Below, piece after piece: positions 46,961 through 59,280 of a DNA stretch of 64,000 nt (position 1 is the first letter of the stretch; every line of letters starts with the position of its first letter). The notes under the pieces are model-generated. The model had not been told where the DNA came from. It saw only the letters and a program-made list of their open reading frames with translations, and did no database searches. The stretch spans positions 3,859,624-3,923,623 of the forward strand of contig NC_087071.1 of assembly GCF_963678635.1 (NCBI RefSeq), written 5' to 3'. Made by a program: the position numbers and the translations under genes. The stretch comes from Symsagittifera roscoffensis. Lineage: Eukaryota > Xenacoelomorpha > Acoela > Convolutidae.

Positions 46961-47095
46961 TTAAAAAGAAAGCGTAAAACCAAACAAAAATAGTGTATAA
47001 CCAAGAAAAAGCCAAAAACAAATTTATTTGAAAACAAAAAAGAACAAAAAACAGTAAAAAATCCAAAAAAGACCAAAAACAATAAAAAACATAAA
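46961..47095 (+). other. A-rich tract, likely part of the element C leader
   Basis: Plus-strand run of A with scattered G and C. It resembles in composition the A-rich tract of the A and B leaders and is followed by GTGACAG, comparable with GACAGTGAC after the tract in A. About 150 bp upstream is a GGGC...GCCC segment (46785-46810) similar to a segment of A's leader. Confidence 0.4.
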
Positions 47096-48419
47096 GTGAC
47101 AGTTTATATGTTATTTCCGGACGAGATGTGATCTGACCTTCCTATTTGTTGTTGTTTCAGATTGATTTATATCATTTCTGATAGAAAAATTGTGTGTTTT
47201 GGTGACGGGTTGGGTACCCTCCCTTGAGTGTAATTTGAGTACTTAAGCCCGTTAATGGTGATTTTGCCGGTGGCCGGAGGGTAGAGTGACAAGCTGACCG
47301 ACGTGTTCCACACTCAACAGGGGCATCAGGGACAACATCCACAACGACTGTTGGGTATCGTTGAAACAATTTTAGTATCGTTCGGGTACTATTTCATCAA
47401 AACTTAAGATGTGGGGGGGGGGGGGCACGATTGGCGCGGTCCGATTGTACAATCCATCGATCGCGAATTTCCGAGTTAAGGGTCTTTTTTCGAGTATATT
47501 GGTGCAAAGGAGGGTATAGTAATATTCATTAACGACTACTAATAGATTATTGTCCTTACTATATATTACATATCTCCTATTTAGACCTGAAAAACACCCA
47601 AGTTATTGATTTTCGACAAAACTGCAGACCCCCAAAATTTTGGATATCCGAGCTTTTATATAGAGAGTTTCTACCTAGTGCGATCCCCCCGACTAAAGAA
47701 ACCGCGTGGAAAAGGACTCAGTAGAAGTTAGGAAAAACAGAAATTTTTTGATCAAAATTTTGATAGTTTTCCGAATTCTGTCAATTTGTTTTGGGGATCG
47801 AGTTTTTCAGTTTTTAGAGTTAGAGCAAAAAAAAATTTTTGCGTTAGGAGCGTGCTAGCATAACGTGGATAGCTCCGTGGATAGAGCTAGAGACTTAGAG
47901 ATTGGAAAACGAAGGAATCGGAGGGTCCAAATTTGATAGTTATTGGCCAAATTTTTGTCTCCAAACCAAATTTGGTCCAGTTTTCTACATTGTTCCAGTA
48001 CCGTACGGGGCTACTACGCTCGTTTCAATTATTTTTAGGCACTTTCAACAGGAATTGCGGAAAAAGTCCTTCAGAACCTATATAGGTGGTGAAAAAAGGC
48101 CATTTTGACAAACGCGTTTTTGGCGGTTCCTCAAAGACTAGCCAACCGATCGGGATAATTTTGGTATTATAAGTCGACGTTTTTAACCAATTTTCCGAAC
48201 CGCAACCGTTTTTGGGTTGATAATCTCGGAAAACAAAATTTTTTTAGAATTTGTTGGTTCGGAGGGTCCAAATTTTAGGGAACCCTCCGAGCGGCAGAAA
48301 ATTTTATAAGATCACCTTTTTATCCTACTGGGAAGATTGACCGTGTAAGCCAACCTGGTTTTAAGTCAGTTTCACCGCATTCGGACGCTTTATCGCGGTA
48401 AAATAACCCTTTTTCTTGA

Positions 48420-48640
48420 TTTTTGGGGAACCCTCCGATGTAACCCTCCGGAGCCTATTAAGCCCCTTATTGACCCTCCTTAGTAAGTTTAGGGGGACCC
48501 TCCGAAATAACTTGGGTGACTAAGGTTCCCTCCGAAGTAACCCTCCGAGGTAAGCTAAGTGTCTTAACAACCCTCTGGAGTAACCCTTAGGAGTGACTTA
48601 AGCCTCTTAGCAACCCTCCTTTTTGAAAATTTAGGGGATC
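48420..48640. repeat. Degenerate ACCCTCCG repeat cluster
   Basis: ACCCTCCG or close variants (ACCCTCCT, TCCCTCCG, ACCCTCTGG) occur about ten times in 220 bp, often as AACCCTCCGAGGTAA. Further copies of the same core, on both strands, lie at 46776, 46903, 47272, 47914, 48250 and 48277. Confidence 0.65.
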
Positions 48641-48829
48641 TTCTGGGGCAATTTGAGCAACTAGAATATCCATTTAGAGTCGAAATAAAAAATCAACTAC
48701 CAACGGGCGTGTATATTAAGATCTCAGGAGCCCATTTGACCCGGAGATTCGTGATCAGCTTTGGATTCTAGATCGGGTCTGTTAGAGGTCCCGAACAAAA
48801 AAATTTTTGGTTGTGATTTTGGTTAGGTG

Positions 48830-49180
48830 GTCGCCTTGAGCTACTTAATAGGAAAGCTCGGGCAGTCTGGGAACACATAGAAAAAAACCTCGGTGAGTGT
48901 ATTAGGCAGATACACACTCACTTGAGAAGAAAAGTTGTTCCCTGCTCTCGTGCACTTGGAGCGTTCCGGGTGTGGGGGAGCTTTTTCATAGACTTTAGAA
49001 TTTTTTCGATCAGAGGTTGCCTTGAGCTACTTAGTAGGAAAGCTCGGGCAATCGCAGGACAGCTAAAAGAAGACCTCGGTGGGTGTATTAGGCAAATACA
49101 CACTCACTTGAGAAGACTGTGTCCTGGGCTTCGTTCTTTTGGAGTGTTCTGATCGAGGGGAGTCTTTTTCTTTAAGACTA
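48830..49180 (+). repeat. 186-bp direct repeat, two copies, each with a hairpin
   Basis: Copies start near 48834 and 49020 with CCTTGAGCTACTTA and share CCTCGGTG, GTGTATTAGGCA and ACACACTCACTTGAGAAGA. Each contains a stem GTGAGTGT...ACACTCAC (48893-48900 with 48914-48921). In the second copy the stem has GTGGGTGT, a G-U change that keeps the pairing. They lie 400-750 bp upstream of C's gag, so leader or LTR of C is possible. Confidence 0.7.
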
Positions 49181-49205
49181 AGTTTTATTTATCTATTCCT
49201 GAATC

Positions 49206-49254
49206 ATCACTGCTTTTTTACAAAAGATTGTTTGATTTAAACAAAGCAGTGACT
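49206..49254 (+). other. Hairpin in the element C leader
   Basis: TCACTGCTTT and AAAGCAGTGA form a 10-bp perfect stem around a ~26-nt A/T-rich loop. Function unknown. Confidence 0.5.
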
Positions 49255-49596
49255 TGATAAGAGTGTGGCGGTAAATTGATACTGAAGAAAGGTCGCTGTC
49301 ACCTGTAGGATATTCGTATCTGATTGTCAATTGTGTTTTGTGTATTGATTATATCTTGTGAAAATTTTGTGATACTGTTATACTATACAACGGGGTTGAG
49401 TTAGCATTATATCAATACTGAGCAGGCCCTGTGTGTATTTTTAGCTGGGTCACTAATATTATCATCGAGAAATCTAAGAAACACTTTTGATACTGACGAG
49501 ATCGAGTAGGCAGCGTTAAGAAAATTAACTTGAACTTGTTTGCGGTACGTGTGCATTGCCATTAATTTGTGCGAGTATTTCTGTTTGTTACAAAAT

Positions 49597-52336
49597 ATGC
49601 AGCGTAGGGGCTCGTTAGGATCGACTACTAAGATTCCCAGGCTGAGCAAGGGAAGCACGCGAAAATTTAAAACTAGGCGTAGCCAATCTTCGTTTAGCAG
49701 CGCTTCCGACGTTTTTGCTGACAACGAATCGACTAAAGGTCAAGCTGATCTTTCAGTGAGCGAAATGAAACTAAGAAGCGAGAAGAACCTCGATAACAAT
49801 CAAGGGCGAAGTGCCGAGACCGGACCGGCGAGCGAAGCGCTTGTGGACCCCTTTGATGAAGGGGAACGAACGCTTATTCGGCCCGACTTTGAGCCGAGCG
49901 AGGACCTCGAACGGGAGGAAGTCGAGAGGAAGGAGGAGGCCTCGGAGCGTTCCGAGGTCGAGCCGCGAGAGGAAGTTTTATTCAGGGGAATGTCCAAATC
50001 GGGACTAAGAGTCATAAGTGGAGAAAAGAACTTTTACACCCAGCCAATACCCACTCATCTCTGGCCAAGCAGAGCAAGAACGCGATGATGTCGAGTATAA
50101 GCCCGAGTGAAGAACAAACGGGTTCGAAGGCCAAGAAAAGCCGGAAGTCTTTAAACGAACAGCGCATGGCGTCACTACGAACTGAAGGTCTGTCTTCCAG
50201 TTATGACCATCCGGAGATAACCCATCCGGATGTGAACTTCACGCCGTGCCCAATGAACGACATGAGCAGGAAGGCGTCGTCCGCCTCGCCGACCAGGCCC
50301 ATGTCAGATGGGATAACGATGGGAGCGTCCTCAACGTTCGACAGGTTGATGATGTCGATTGGCAAGCAAAAGGGCGGCGCGTCATCAAGTACCAGGCTGC
50401 AACCGCAGTTGACCTCATCTTCTCTGGGGCTAACCCCGCCATTGGGGGCAGCTGGCGATATAAGTGACATGTTTGCTGGCGTAATGACTGGTCTGGATGA
50501 ATTGAGACGGGACATGACTAAAAGATGACGAGAGAGCTCACCAGGATCGAGAGAATTTGCGAGATGAACTGACGCACGTGAAGTCGCAGGCGAGAGTCGA
50601 TCAGGCTCAATTGATTCGCAACACCGATCAATGCCTGGCGGAGAGCTTGACACAGGCAAACAAGGAGTCAGAGGAAAGAGAGGCTAAGATGACAAGAGAG
50701 ATCGAGCGATTGTTGAACGATCATGACAATACCTACGCTTATACGATGGAAAAAAGGTTAGATGCCAAATCTGACCTAATGATGCGGAAGCTTGACGAGA
50801 TCTTAAATGGGAGCAATCGGGAGGAGTGTTCCAATCCAAGGGAGCGCTCACGCCAGGCGAATGATGGAGATGGTACAGTCAGCTATGCCAGGGCCCAGCA
50901 AAGTTCGAGAACGAACTACGAATCTAGGAATAGGGAGCGGCTCACGGCAGCCCCCTAGAGGCCTAGCTGGACGAATCCAGCCCCGCCGGAAGTAGATGCT
51001 ACCCCGGAGACAAGGTTGCCCACTGTGCCACAAGTCAGGTCAGTGCCAGATCTGACTACGGTCTCGCAGGACACAACGATGTATGCCTCGATGTCAACCG
51101 AGAGAGGAGAGAGGTCAAGAAGGACACTGAAAAAGCCGAAAGCATACAAAGACGAGTCAGACGGCTGCATTGATACTTGGATAGAGGTGATGAAGTTGCA
51201 CTTTGAAGAGGAAAATCTCTCAAAGAAACAGGAATGCAGCGCTCTGACAAGCAACCTGGAGGGTACCTCCCTGAATTGTGTAATGGCGAAAAGGGCAAAT
51301 GAGTGCTCGCAAGATGTTTGACATCCTGCTGAATCGTTTCGGCTCTGGAGTACAAGGGCACCAGGCTATGGTGAAATTCGAGAAGAGGCGTCAAAGAGAT
51401 GACGAATCCATAGATAGGTTTTTGGACGACCTTGAATTACTTAGGAGGAGAAGCAACCCCGATGAAAGAATTTCCGAACGAAACTTAACGATTGCCTCGA
51501 AGTTCATGGATGGAGTGAAGAGTGAAGAATTAAAAACAATGCTAGCCACACACTTCACCCTGTCGCTTTACCAGGTACCCACGCCCGATGATTTGCGTAT
51601 GAAGTCGCGTGAGTACTTGCTCATAAAACCGAGGGCGCAAAACCGTTACAGCAATTATGGCAACTACAGCGGAACAAACACTGACGCGAACTCCAGTTGG
51701 TACAAACCTCGCGACGACATGGATAAGAGGAGGTCCTGTGCGAATTGTGGCTCGATGGACCACCATGTTTCCGCATGTTCTGCTTACAAACAGGTGATAG
51801 GCCACTTTCTCGACGACGTTGATGCGACCGACGAGGACCACGAAGAGTACGTTAGAGGGCTCATTATGAAGTATGGACCGAGGTGCTTCTTCTGTAATTT
51901 GGAGGGACACTTCAAGTCGGACTGCACTCAATTTTGGGATGCAGTGGCGGACGCAAAACATCCCCGCCATGAAGAGGCGCTTTTGGGCGTCAAAGCCAGT
52001 CGAGCACGTCTGATGAACGAGGCTGAGCCTCGAAGAAAAGAGACAACACTGAGCACTGTTACGACTAAGAAGGTGAAGACCATGCCTGACGAGGTGGTAG
52101 CCTCGAGCTTGGAGGCAGAGTCGGCCGGCCCGCTCAAGGTGGATTATGGTTTGGCAGCAAGGACAGCGTTGCAGAAGGTCCAACAGGAGCTAGCCACGAA
52201 AGAAGTTGAGCAATGGGTAAGGTCGGAACTGGAGAGCACAGATCTTTGGGAAAAATTTGACTTTTTGAGTAAAACAACGAAAGAGGACATTCAGGAACCC
52301 AGAAAGCAGGGATTGAAACTCAACGTCATATCGTAA
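49597..52336 (+). pseudogene. gag of element C, decayed
   Basis: Begins at ATG 49597. A Ser/Glu-rich N-terminus is followed by frameshift near 50088, a coiled coil (50557-50958, KLDEILNGSN matching A's KLDAILRGS), then capsid (51016-51321 and 51299-51700, separated by a frameshift near 51300) and two CCHC knuckles, CANCGSMDHHVSAC and CFFCNLEGHFKSDC. It ends in TAA at 52334-52336. The next frame, in phase, begins at ATG 52352 with the protease. Confidence 0.87.
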
Positions 52337-52351
52337 AAAAAAACTTTCGGC

Positions 52352-53217
52352 ATGACGAAAGAGTGGACGAAGATAATGTCCATCATCTCAGTCGCAGGAC
52401 ACCAGTTGTTCAAGAACTTGAGTGAACCGTCCGAGATTACACTGGTCCACCTGGACATCTATGCAGACTACCTGAGGGAGAAGGATCCCAAGCTGGACTC
52501 CAGGGCAGTGCGAGCGCTGCTCACGAAAGGAGGTCCGAGGCTGATGAGAGTGGATGGACATTACATCGAGGTCAATGGCCCATATCCGATTCTGATGAAT
52601 GTGGACGGCATCAATATCTACACAAAAGCTCACGTAACTGATGCGAGTGATCAGTTAGGCCGGATATACATTGGCCAAGAAGAGCTGAAGGTGCGAAGAA
52701 TCGGACACAATGCCATGCTTGAACAGGATGCGGTCCACATAGGTTGCGAAGCCGATCTGGCATTACATGGTCCAGATGTGCAGGGCAGACAAATTTCAGT
52801 GAAAGGATTGTTAGACACGGGTGCAGTGGTCAGCGTCATGCCAGTCAGCACCTGGACTGATATGGGCCTTGACAGGTCGGATCTGATACCGACAAACATC
52901 AGATTGGCAGCTGCCAATCAGGGAGCAATCTATGTGACAGGACGGACCCCGATCATATCACTGCAGCTTGGAGGAAGACATATTTGGATGAGCTTCCTGG
53001 TGGTAAAAAATTAGGACGAATCCGATCAATTCATCCTGGGAAGGGACTTCGTACACAACTTTGATGTCACGATCGACCTCAATGACGGGTTGATCAGGAT
53101 CAAAGATCCGGAGAGGAAGTATGAAAAGAAACCTTTTAATAAGATATTAATTAACCAGGCTAAGGTGCCAATTTTTCCAGATCGAAAAGTGAGATTGAAA
53201 CAAACCAAGCCGTGGTA
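52352..53217 (+). pseudogene. Protease of element C with nonsense codon
   Basis: The N-terminal extension aligns with A's (VDGINIYTK, IGQEELKVRRIG). LLDTGAVVSVMP holds the catalytic Asp. A TAG at 53012-53014 precedes DESDQFILGRDF, which continues in the same frame. A 1-base frameshift near 53200 links to the RT frame starting at about 53212. Confidence 0.87.
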
Positions 53218-56200
53218 GCGACGTTTAGGATGAGGAATCTAAATGAACTCAGTAATGACAGGCAGGTGTGGCTGGTACCAAATCCAAACAGTAAGAGCTC
53301 GGCTATTTTGGGAAAAAGCTTCTCACTCACTCAGAGCGGACTGTGTGTGAGTGTGTTGTTGAACACAGAAGCAACAACAGTGACAATACAGAGGGGAAAG
53401 AAATTTGGCTTCGCATTGCCTCTGAACACAGACTTTCAGAGTGTGGAGAACTTGAAAAAGTTTGATGTAACTAAATGTCCCTTGCATGCGAATCAAGAAT
53501 GTATATTGAAGAGAGTAAATGAAATGAAATCTTCTAAGAAATTGTTTTCAATGAAGTCGGAAACAGATGATGGGTTGTCTAGTCGTTCGAATTTTCCCGA
53601 GAGACCGACAGAAACAGAGTTAGCAGCGGATAAAACGTTACTACCTGAGATAGAACATTTGAAGGGTATAATATCAGACAAGGAACTAGATTCGCTCAGG
53701 GCGGTGCTAAGTCGGAACGCAGACATTTTTTCGAGACATAAGGCCGACATAGGTCGCTGCAATTTTGTAGAACACTAAATTGAAATAGAAGAGGGCTCAG
53801 TACCTCATTGGGAGGGGGCGAGAAGAATGACCCCTCATAAGTCGGAAGCGTGCAGGAAGGAAATCGAGATGTTAATGGAGTACGACATGATCGAAACGTC
53901 GAAGTCCCCGCATACCCGATTCCCCGCATTGATGAGAGCCTATCCAAGCTGGGAGACGCGAAGTTCTTCACGACGTTAGATTTGGGCTCGGCGTTCTGGC
54001 AAGTGCCACTCCGAAAGCAAGATCGTGAAAAAACGGGCTTCGCGTGCAAGCTGGGATTAATCCAATGGAAGAGGATGCCGTTCGGATTGTGCAACGCGAC
54101 GGCCACATTCCAGCGACTGATGGCCCAGGCACTCACGAGTGTGACGAAGAAATACGGGAACCTCATCATGTGTTACGTCAATGATGTCGTGATCGCAACG
54201 CCATACCTAGATGATCACATAGAGAGGTTGGATGAGGTGTTTACTTGCATGAAGCAGGCGGCACTGAAATGTAAACCCTCGAAGTGTGGAATCCTCAGAG
54301 ACTCCATAAAGTATCTAGGCCGCCTGGTGGATAAGCATGGAGTGAGACCAGACCCTGAAGCAGTCGAAGCGGTTTTGACCTGGAAGGCGCCCAAGACAGA
54401 TACACAACTGATGAGCTTTTTGGGGTTTGCTAACTATTACCGGGAGTTCGTCAAGGGATACGCCGACAAGATATACCCCATGCAACAGTTGATGAGAAAT
54501 AAAGGCAAAAAGTTCACTTGGACCGATGAGGCACAAGTTTCATTTGAAAACATTAAACGTGAACTTTGCGAGGCACCAGTCCTCGGCATGGCAACAGAGA
54601 AGGGGATGTTTGTGTTAGACACGGATGCATTAGTGTTTGCGATATCAGGCATACTTCACCAAGAGCAAGAGTGGAACGGGAGAACGGTTCTCCGTCCAAT
54701 AGCCTACGGAAGTAAGGTCTTGAGCGATATCGAGTTGAAGTATGGCGCACCGAAAGCGGAAATGTTTGCGGTGATCATCTTCGTGGAAAAATACAGGGCC
54801 TTCTTGGGGAGTGCTCCCTTCAAGTTGCGTGTGGATAGTCGTGCCCTTGCCTGGCTGAAAACCTATTCGATGGACCAAAGTTGTATTGGTCGTTGGATCG
54901 TGCGACTGGACGGATACCACATGATCATAGAGCACCGTACCCGTGACAAGCATCAGAATGCTGATAGCCTCAGTAAGAAGACAGAATTCTATGAGCGCCT
55001 CGAAGAAAAGCAAGCTAACCAAGCGGAGGTCAAAGACGGGTTTTCATTCCTAGACAAGGAGACCTACGACAAACTATCACGCACTAGGTGGCTGGATAAG
55101 TCAGGGCATCCTATACCAGGACACCCTGAACTTCCAGTGGAAACGGCCGCTGAGATGAAGGTTTTAGCCAGGGGTGAACCCGTTCCGCTGGATCTGCTAG
55201 TCCGATCCAATCTGGTACAGCAGGAGCTCACCAGGTTGGGTATAAACAGCATAGCTCTGCTAAAAAGGACAGTGAATGTGGCGCCGGACGTCATGGGGAA
55301 ACTTCGTGACTTGCTGGATAGAGAAGTCGACAGACATGATCGTGAGTGGATGGAGACCATGCAGCGATTGACCGTAACTGAGAAAACGGAGAAGAGGCCA
55401 GTGATCATTGGCGGTCGCGATGTGGAACGGGATTGCCGGTCGATAGTGAACCAGCTGGTGACCTCAATGCCGAAGGATGTCTTGTTGAGGACTTCGTTCA
55501 CAGAACGTGAGAAATCGACCCCAGTCCAAGTCACTGGAGAAGTCAGGGTCAAGTCGAACTCCAGCTTCACGAGTAAAGTACGTTTCGCAGATGCAAAAGC
55601 AGAATACGAGCCGAGCTCAGATTGCTCTTCCGGGGACGAAACCTCAGATTGCTCTTCCTTCGGGCCCGTGCAGGACAATTTGTCCGGGGAGAGGTTGATG
55701 AGACCACCTAGGGCTAGAATGTTGTCCGGGGAGTCGGATTCAAAGCAACCAAGGGACAGAGTTTTGTCCGGGGAGTCGAGAAACATCACAGACAGAAAGG
55801 AATATGATGGTGTGGAATCATTCGGTTCAAGTGATGACTCGAGGCCTCAGTCCTGGTACAACACATCTTGGACTACTTCCAATTCTGATGTATCGGAGAT
55901 TGCGATTCATTCCTTGTTGGTGGACTGGAAACAGCGGGGGCTGGACAGGGAAATGCATCAGGATCCGGACAGAGACAGGTACACCTCCGATGAGGAGGGC
56001 ACCGTGGTGGATAATGCTGCTGATGAGCTCGAGCTGATAGCAGTTTCAAAACGCCCAACCATGCCACATGGTACGGTCGTCGGTACCAATCTGGAGCCAT
56101 CTGTGCAGGAAGCAACGCCTTTGAAGAAAATATGGTGCGTCAAATTGATGGACGATGCTCATGCTCCGGAGATAATGAGCGGGCAATTAAACGTGATAAA

Positions 56201-57413
56201 GACGTATCTGAACGCCAGATACCGGCTGTCGGACCTCCTAAGGGCTCAACGAAATGACAGAATGACGAGAAATCTGAAAAGATGGATCGAGAATGGAGCA
56301 CCTGACAAAGGAGATTTGGAAAAAGACAGCTACAAGCTCTTGAAGCAGTTCTACCTGAAAAGAAAAGATTTGTTGTACCTGAACAAAGACGGAATCGTAG
56401 CCTGTAAACGTAAAGAGGAGGACAAGGTCCTTTACAAATACAACTAGATAGTGTTACCACAGTTATACCAGACCGAATTGCTCTTTCGTTCACATGACCA
56501 GATGGGCCATCAAGGCGTGGACAAAGTGTACAACAGGAAACAGAAACGATTCGAATGGCCTGGTTTGAAGAAGGCTTGTGAAAAGTGGATCTCTTCATGC
56601 TTGTCGTGTCAACAGGTGAAAGACCCCAGGAAAATAAGATTCCCTCTGCAGTCAACAGAATCATCGGGATTCAATGAAGTAGCGCAGATTGATCACCAGA
56701 AGATATGCATGACAGCCACGGGCTACAATCAGGTGCTGGTAATGATTGATCATTTTACGAAATATGCAGAGGCAGCACCCTGCATGACAGCATCAGCGGA
56801 AGAAATATGCGATCACTTGATAAGTGTGTGGATGGCGAGGCACGGCTGCCCCATCACATTCCAATCGGACAATGGCAAAGCATTCGTGGGTGATCTCACG
56901 AAGGAGTTAATGAAGATGTCGCAGGTAGCACAGGCCCACTCGACCACTTATCACCCGCAAACGAATGGCCTAGTCGAGAGGCAAAATCGCACGCTGGTAT
57001 CCATGTTGAGAGTTTATTGCTCAAGCTACATGGACGACTGGGATAGACATTTGCCGCAAGTGATGGGTGCTTACAACAGCACAGAGCATTCCACCACGGG
57101 AATAAGTCTGCATATGATGCTAACGGGTCACGAAAAAGCGGTTCCGTTGACTTTTTTCTACCCTGAATATGAAGGGAAGAGAACAGCACCGCAAGCGTAC
57201 GTGCGTGGTGTCATTAGAAGACAGCAGGACCTCAATGACTTATGCAGGAGGAACACGCAACAGGCGCAAATTAGACAGAAGGGGAGGTTTGATAAGAGGA
57301 CTGCTGATGCAAGAGCCTACTCAGTGGGCGATTACGTCTGGGTATTCCAGGAAGTTGTTCCACCAAAAGGAAACAAAAAATATTTTAAAAAATGGCGGGC
57401 CCATTTCAAATAA
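53212..57413 (+). pseudogene. RT, RNase H and integrase of element C, inactivated
   Basis: The RT lacks about 30 residues (a ~95-bp deletion near 53905 removes the segment matching WACGVVMAKKKG to NSVTVKD in A), and the catalytic YVDD reads YVND, so the polymerase is dead. RNase H has VDS for VDN. The linker contains LSGE three times, each from a PPT-like DNA motif. The H2C2 finger (HDQMGH, CLSC) and the integrase residues in QIDHQK, QSDNGK and GLVERQ are intact. In-frame stops lie at 53776-53778 (TAA) and 56445-56447 (TAG, at a Leu position). A frameshift near 57395 disrupts the GPF module. Confidence 0.88.
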
Positions 57414-58821
57414 CAGAAGTGCACCAAGGAGGTCGGTTTTATCGACTGAGAACAGGAAGAGCAGCTCATTACGAAAACATCAAACCGCACAATGCCTCAT
57501 CAGAGGACTGGTGCATCCCAGCGGACATGCAAGAGGGAGACTATTTGATAGTGGATCCTGCTTGTGAGGTGAATGAAAGAGGTACTCGCAACAAAAACGA
57601 CGGAAATGAGGTGGTGGATGATTGCGATCTACCACTGGACCTAGAGTTGACCGAGCGAGTAGAAGTGGATGACGAAACTCGACCTTATGCCCAGAACAGA
57701 CTGAAATTGACAAAGGAATATAACCTGACTTTCCTCTCACCATGGAGACACGCCAGAGCAAGAAGGGAAAGGATAAGAAGAAGTACAACCCATATGGCGA
57801 GGATTTCGTCATAGACAGGATAGTTTTAAGTGATATGATGGAGTCGCTGGTGGGACTGGATGAAGTAGCGGTGCTAAGAGAGATCGACTTGGTGAATGAC
57901 ATGGATCAAGATTGGATAGACGATCGCTCCGAACCAGAAGTAGAGTTCGAACCAGAGGTGGATCAGACTCATTAGCAAGAATTGACGAACTTGCGAGTTC
58001 TCGAATGGCTCCACGATCTGCCGACGGATCCTAAAGAGACAATCTCGACGATTTAGGAGGTCGATAAAGACAGCATCAAATACGTCAGCCATGACAATAC
58101 CGAGTCCAACTGGGTCGCTCCAGATGGCCCTCTACGCGTTCCGCAATCCAACCTCGATCTACTCGACTTTGGGCGATCGACGGAGACGTCGATGGATATT
58201 TTTGTCCGGGGAGTGGGGGTAGGACTCGCCCAGACCAAAAACCTTATCATTAAAAAATTAAAATTGGCAAGAGAAACCGGAGAACTGGAGACAGAGGGCG
58301 AGAACGCTAAAAAACCACCTTTTGGACGAATTTTTGAATCTTATTTTGACCAACCGAACCATTATTCAAACAATATCGTCATAGCGGACAGCGATTTCAT
58401 ACTCACGGAACGTACATGCGCTATAGCGATAACCGCGGACGTAAGCTTCAAAACAGCACTAGCGGCTGACTTCAAAAGAGAGTATAAGAATATCGAGTTT
58501 TTATGGAAACTGAGGCCTTGCGTGGGAGGGATGATAGCGCTGCCCCCTGTTGCATCACAGATACCAGGGAAATATTTGTGTTTCCTGGTTACTAAGGCCA
58601 CTGATAGGCAACGCGTAGATCTAGAGAGCTTAGTATTGGCATTGACTCGACTTAGGGATTTTCTGGTTGAGAGAGGAGTGACCTCTCTCTCGTTACCAGT
58701 CTATGATCCCAATAGGGGAAAGCTACATCCGAGAGAGTTGTACGCCCTTGTACACGTGATATTTTCAGAAACTGAAATAGAGGTTTACTTACATAAAAAG
58801 TACTATCTGAGCATATGCTAG
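57392..58821 (+). pseudogene. Integrase C-terminus and macro-like domain of element C
   Basis: Continues the pol of C in shifted frames: GPF module and Gag-Pol tail (57392-57740), frameshift, YNPYGEDFVIDRI block (57742-57975), in-frame TAGs at 57973-57975 and near 58055, then DIFVRGVGVGL and the macro-like domain (about 58390-58815). The last part (58192-58821) is open. Its segment LPVYDPNRGKL is identical to A's VPVYDPNRGKL-type segment in the core YDPNRGKL. It ends KKYYLSIC, matching KKYYLSIA in A. Confidence 0.87.
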
Positions 58822-59280
58822 GAGTTGCATTTGGCGATAAGTGGTTTTTATTAAGTTCTCTTTATAGAGATTAGGATTGAGTTAGGTTAGCTACTAGGGA
58901 TTATGTTTTTATGTAATAATGTAGATATATGATGTTTATGTGTTATGTTATTGTTAGGGTATGTTTTATGTGATGTTTGTGTCCTGAAAGACCTGGAACA
59001 CTCCAGGTAGTGAAGGTGACAGCGCTCATTCATGTTACCTCGATAAGGTTGAAGGTGGACGATCCACCTTGGTGCTAAGTTTTAAATCAGCAACGAAAAA
59101 AAATTTCAATGGATCCTTTTAAAGAAAAAAGATGTGAATGATGTTTTATCCTGAAAATGGGACCGCATGAAATGATGTTTTTAAGTCGTGACTTGCTTTT
59201 TAGATCTTGATTGATCAAATCTTGTTTATTGAACCCAACAAACTGGAAAAAAATCGACGAAGAAAATCAGCACGATAGAA
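58822..59280 (+). other. Spacer between pol and ORF3 of element C, with two hairpins, no gene
   Basis: T- and G-rich spacer. Two small perfect inverted repeats: CCTGGA/TCCAGG near 58992-59007 and AAGGTGGA/TCCACCTT at 59052-59070. A possible acceptor TTTTAAATCAG lies near 59085. No coding frame supported. Confidence 0.5.

Larger units (their letters stand above)
45647..49596. other. Gene-free region between elements B and C; probable leader of C in its right part
   Basis: No credible coding frame on either strand. It is A/T-rich with runs of A and of G (47410-47424), a recurring ACCCTCCG motif on both strands, an A-rich tract (46961-47095) resembling the A/B leader tract, a ~110-bp diverged duplication (about 46834-46940 and 47203-47310, sharing GGCCGGAGGGT), and a 186-bp direct repeat with hairpins. 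The left part may be host DNA or a decayed LTR; I cannot separate them without the 3' LTR of C. Confidence 0.5.

Noticed and set aside
47410-47424. G-run as a functional quadruplex or telomeric signal.
   Set aside because: It is a single homopolymer run without repeated G-tract spacing, most simply slippage.
48918-49152. Small frames on both strands across the 186-bp repeat.
   Set aside because: They are short, overlap each other on opposite strands, and follow the repeat structure rather than a conserved protein.
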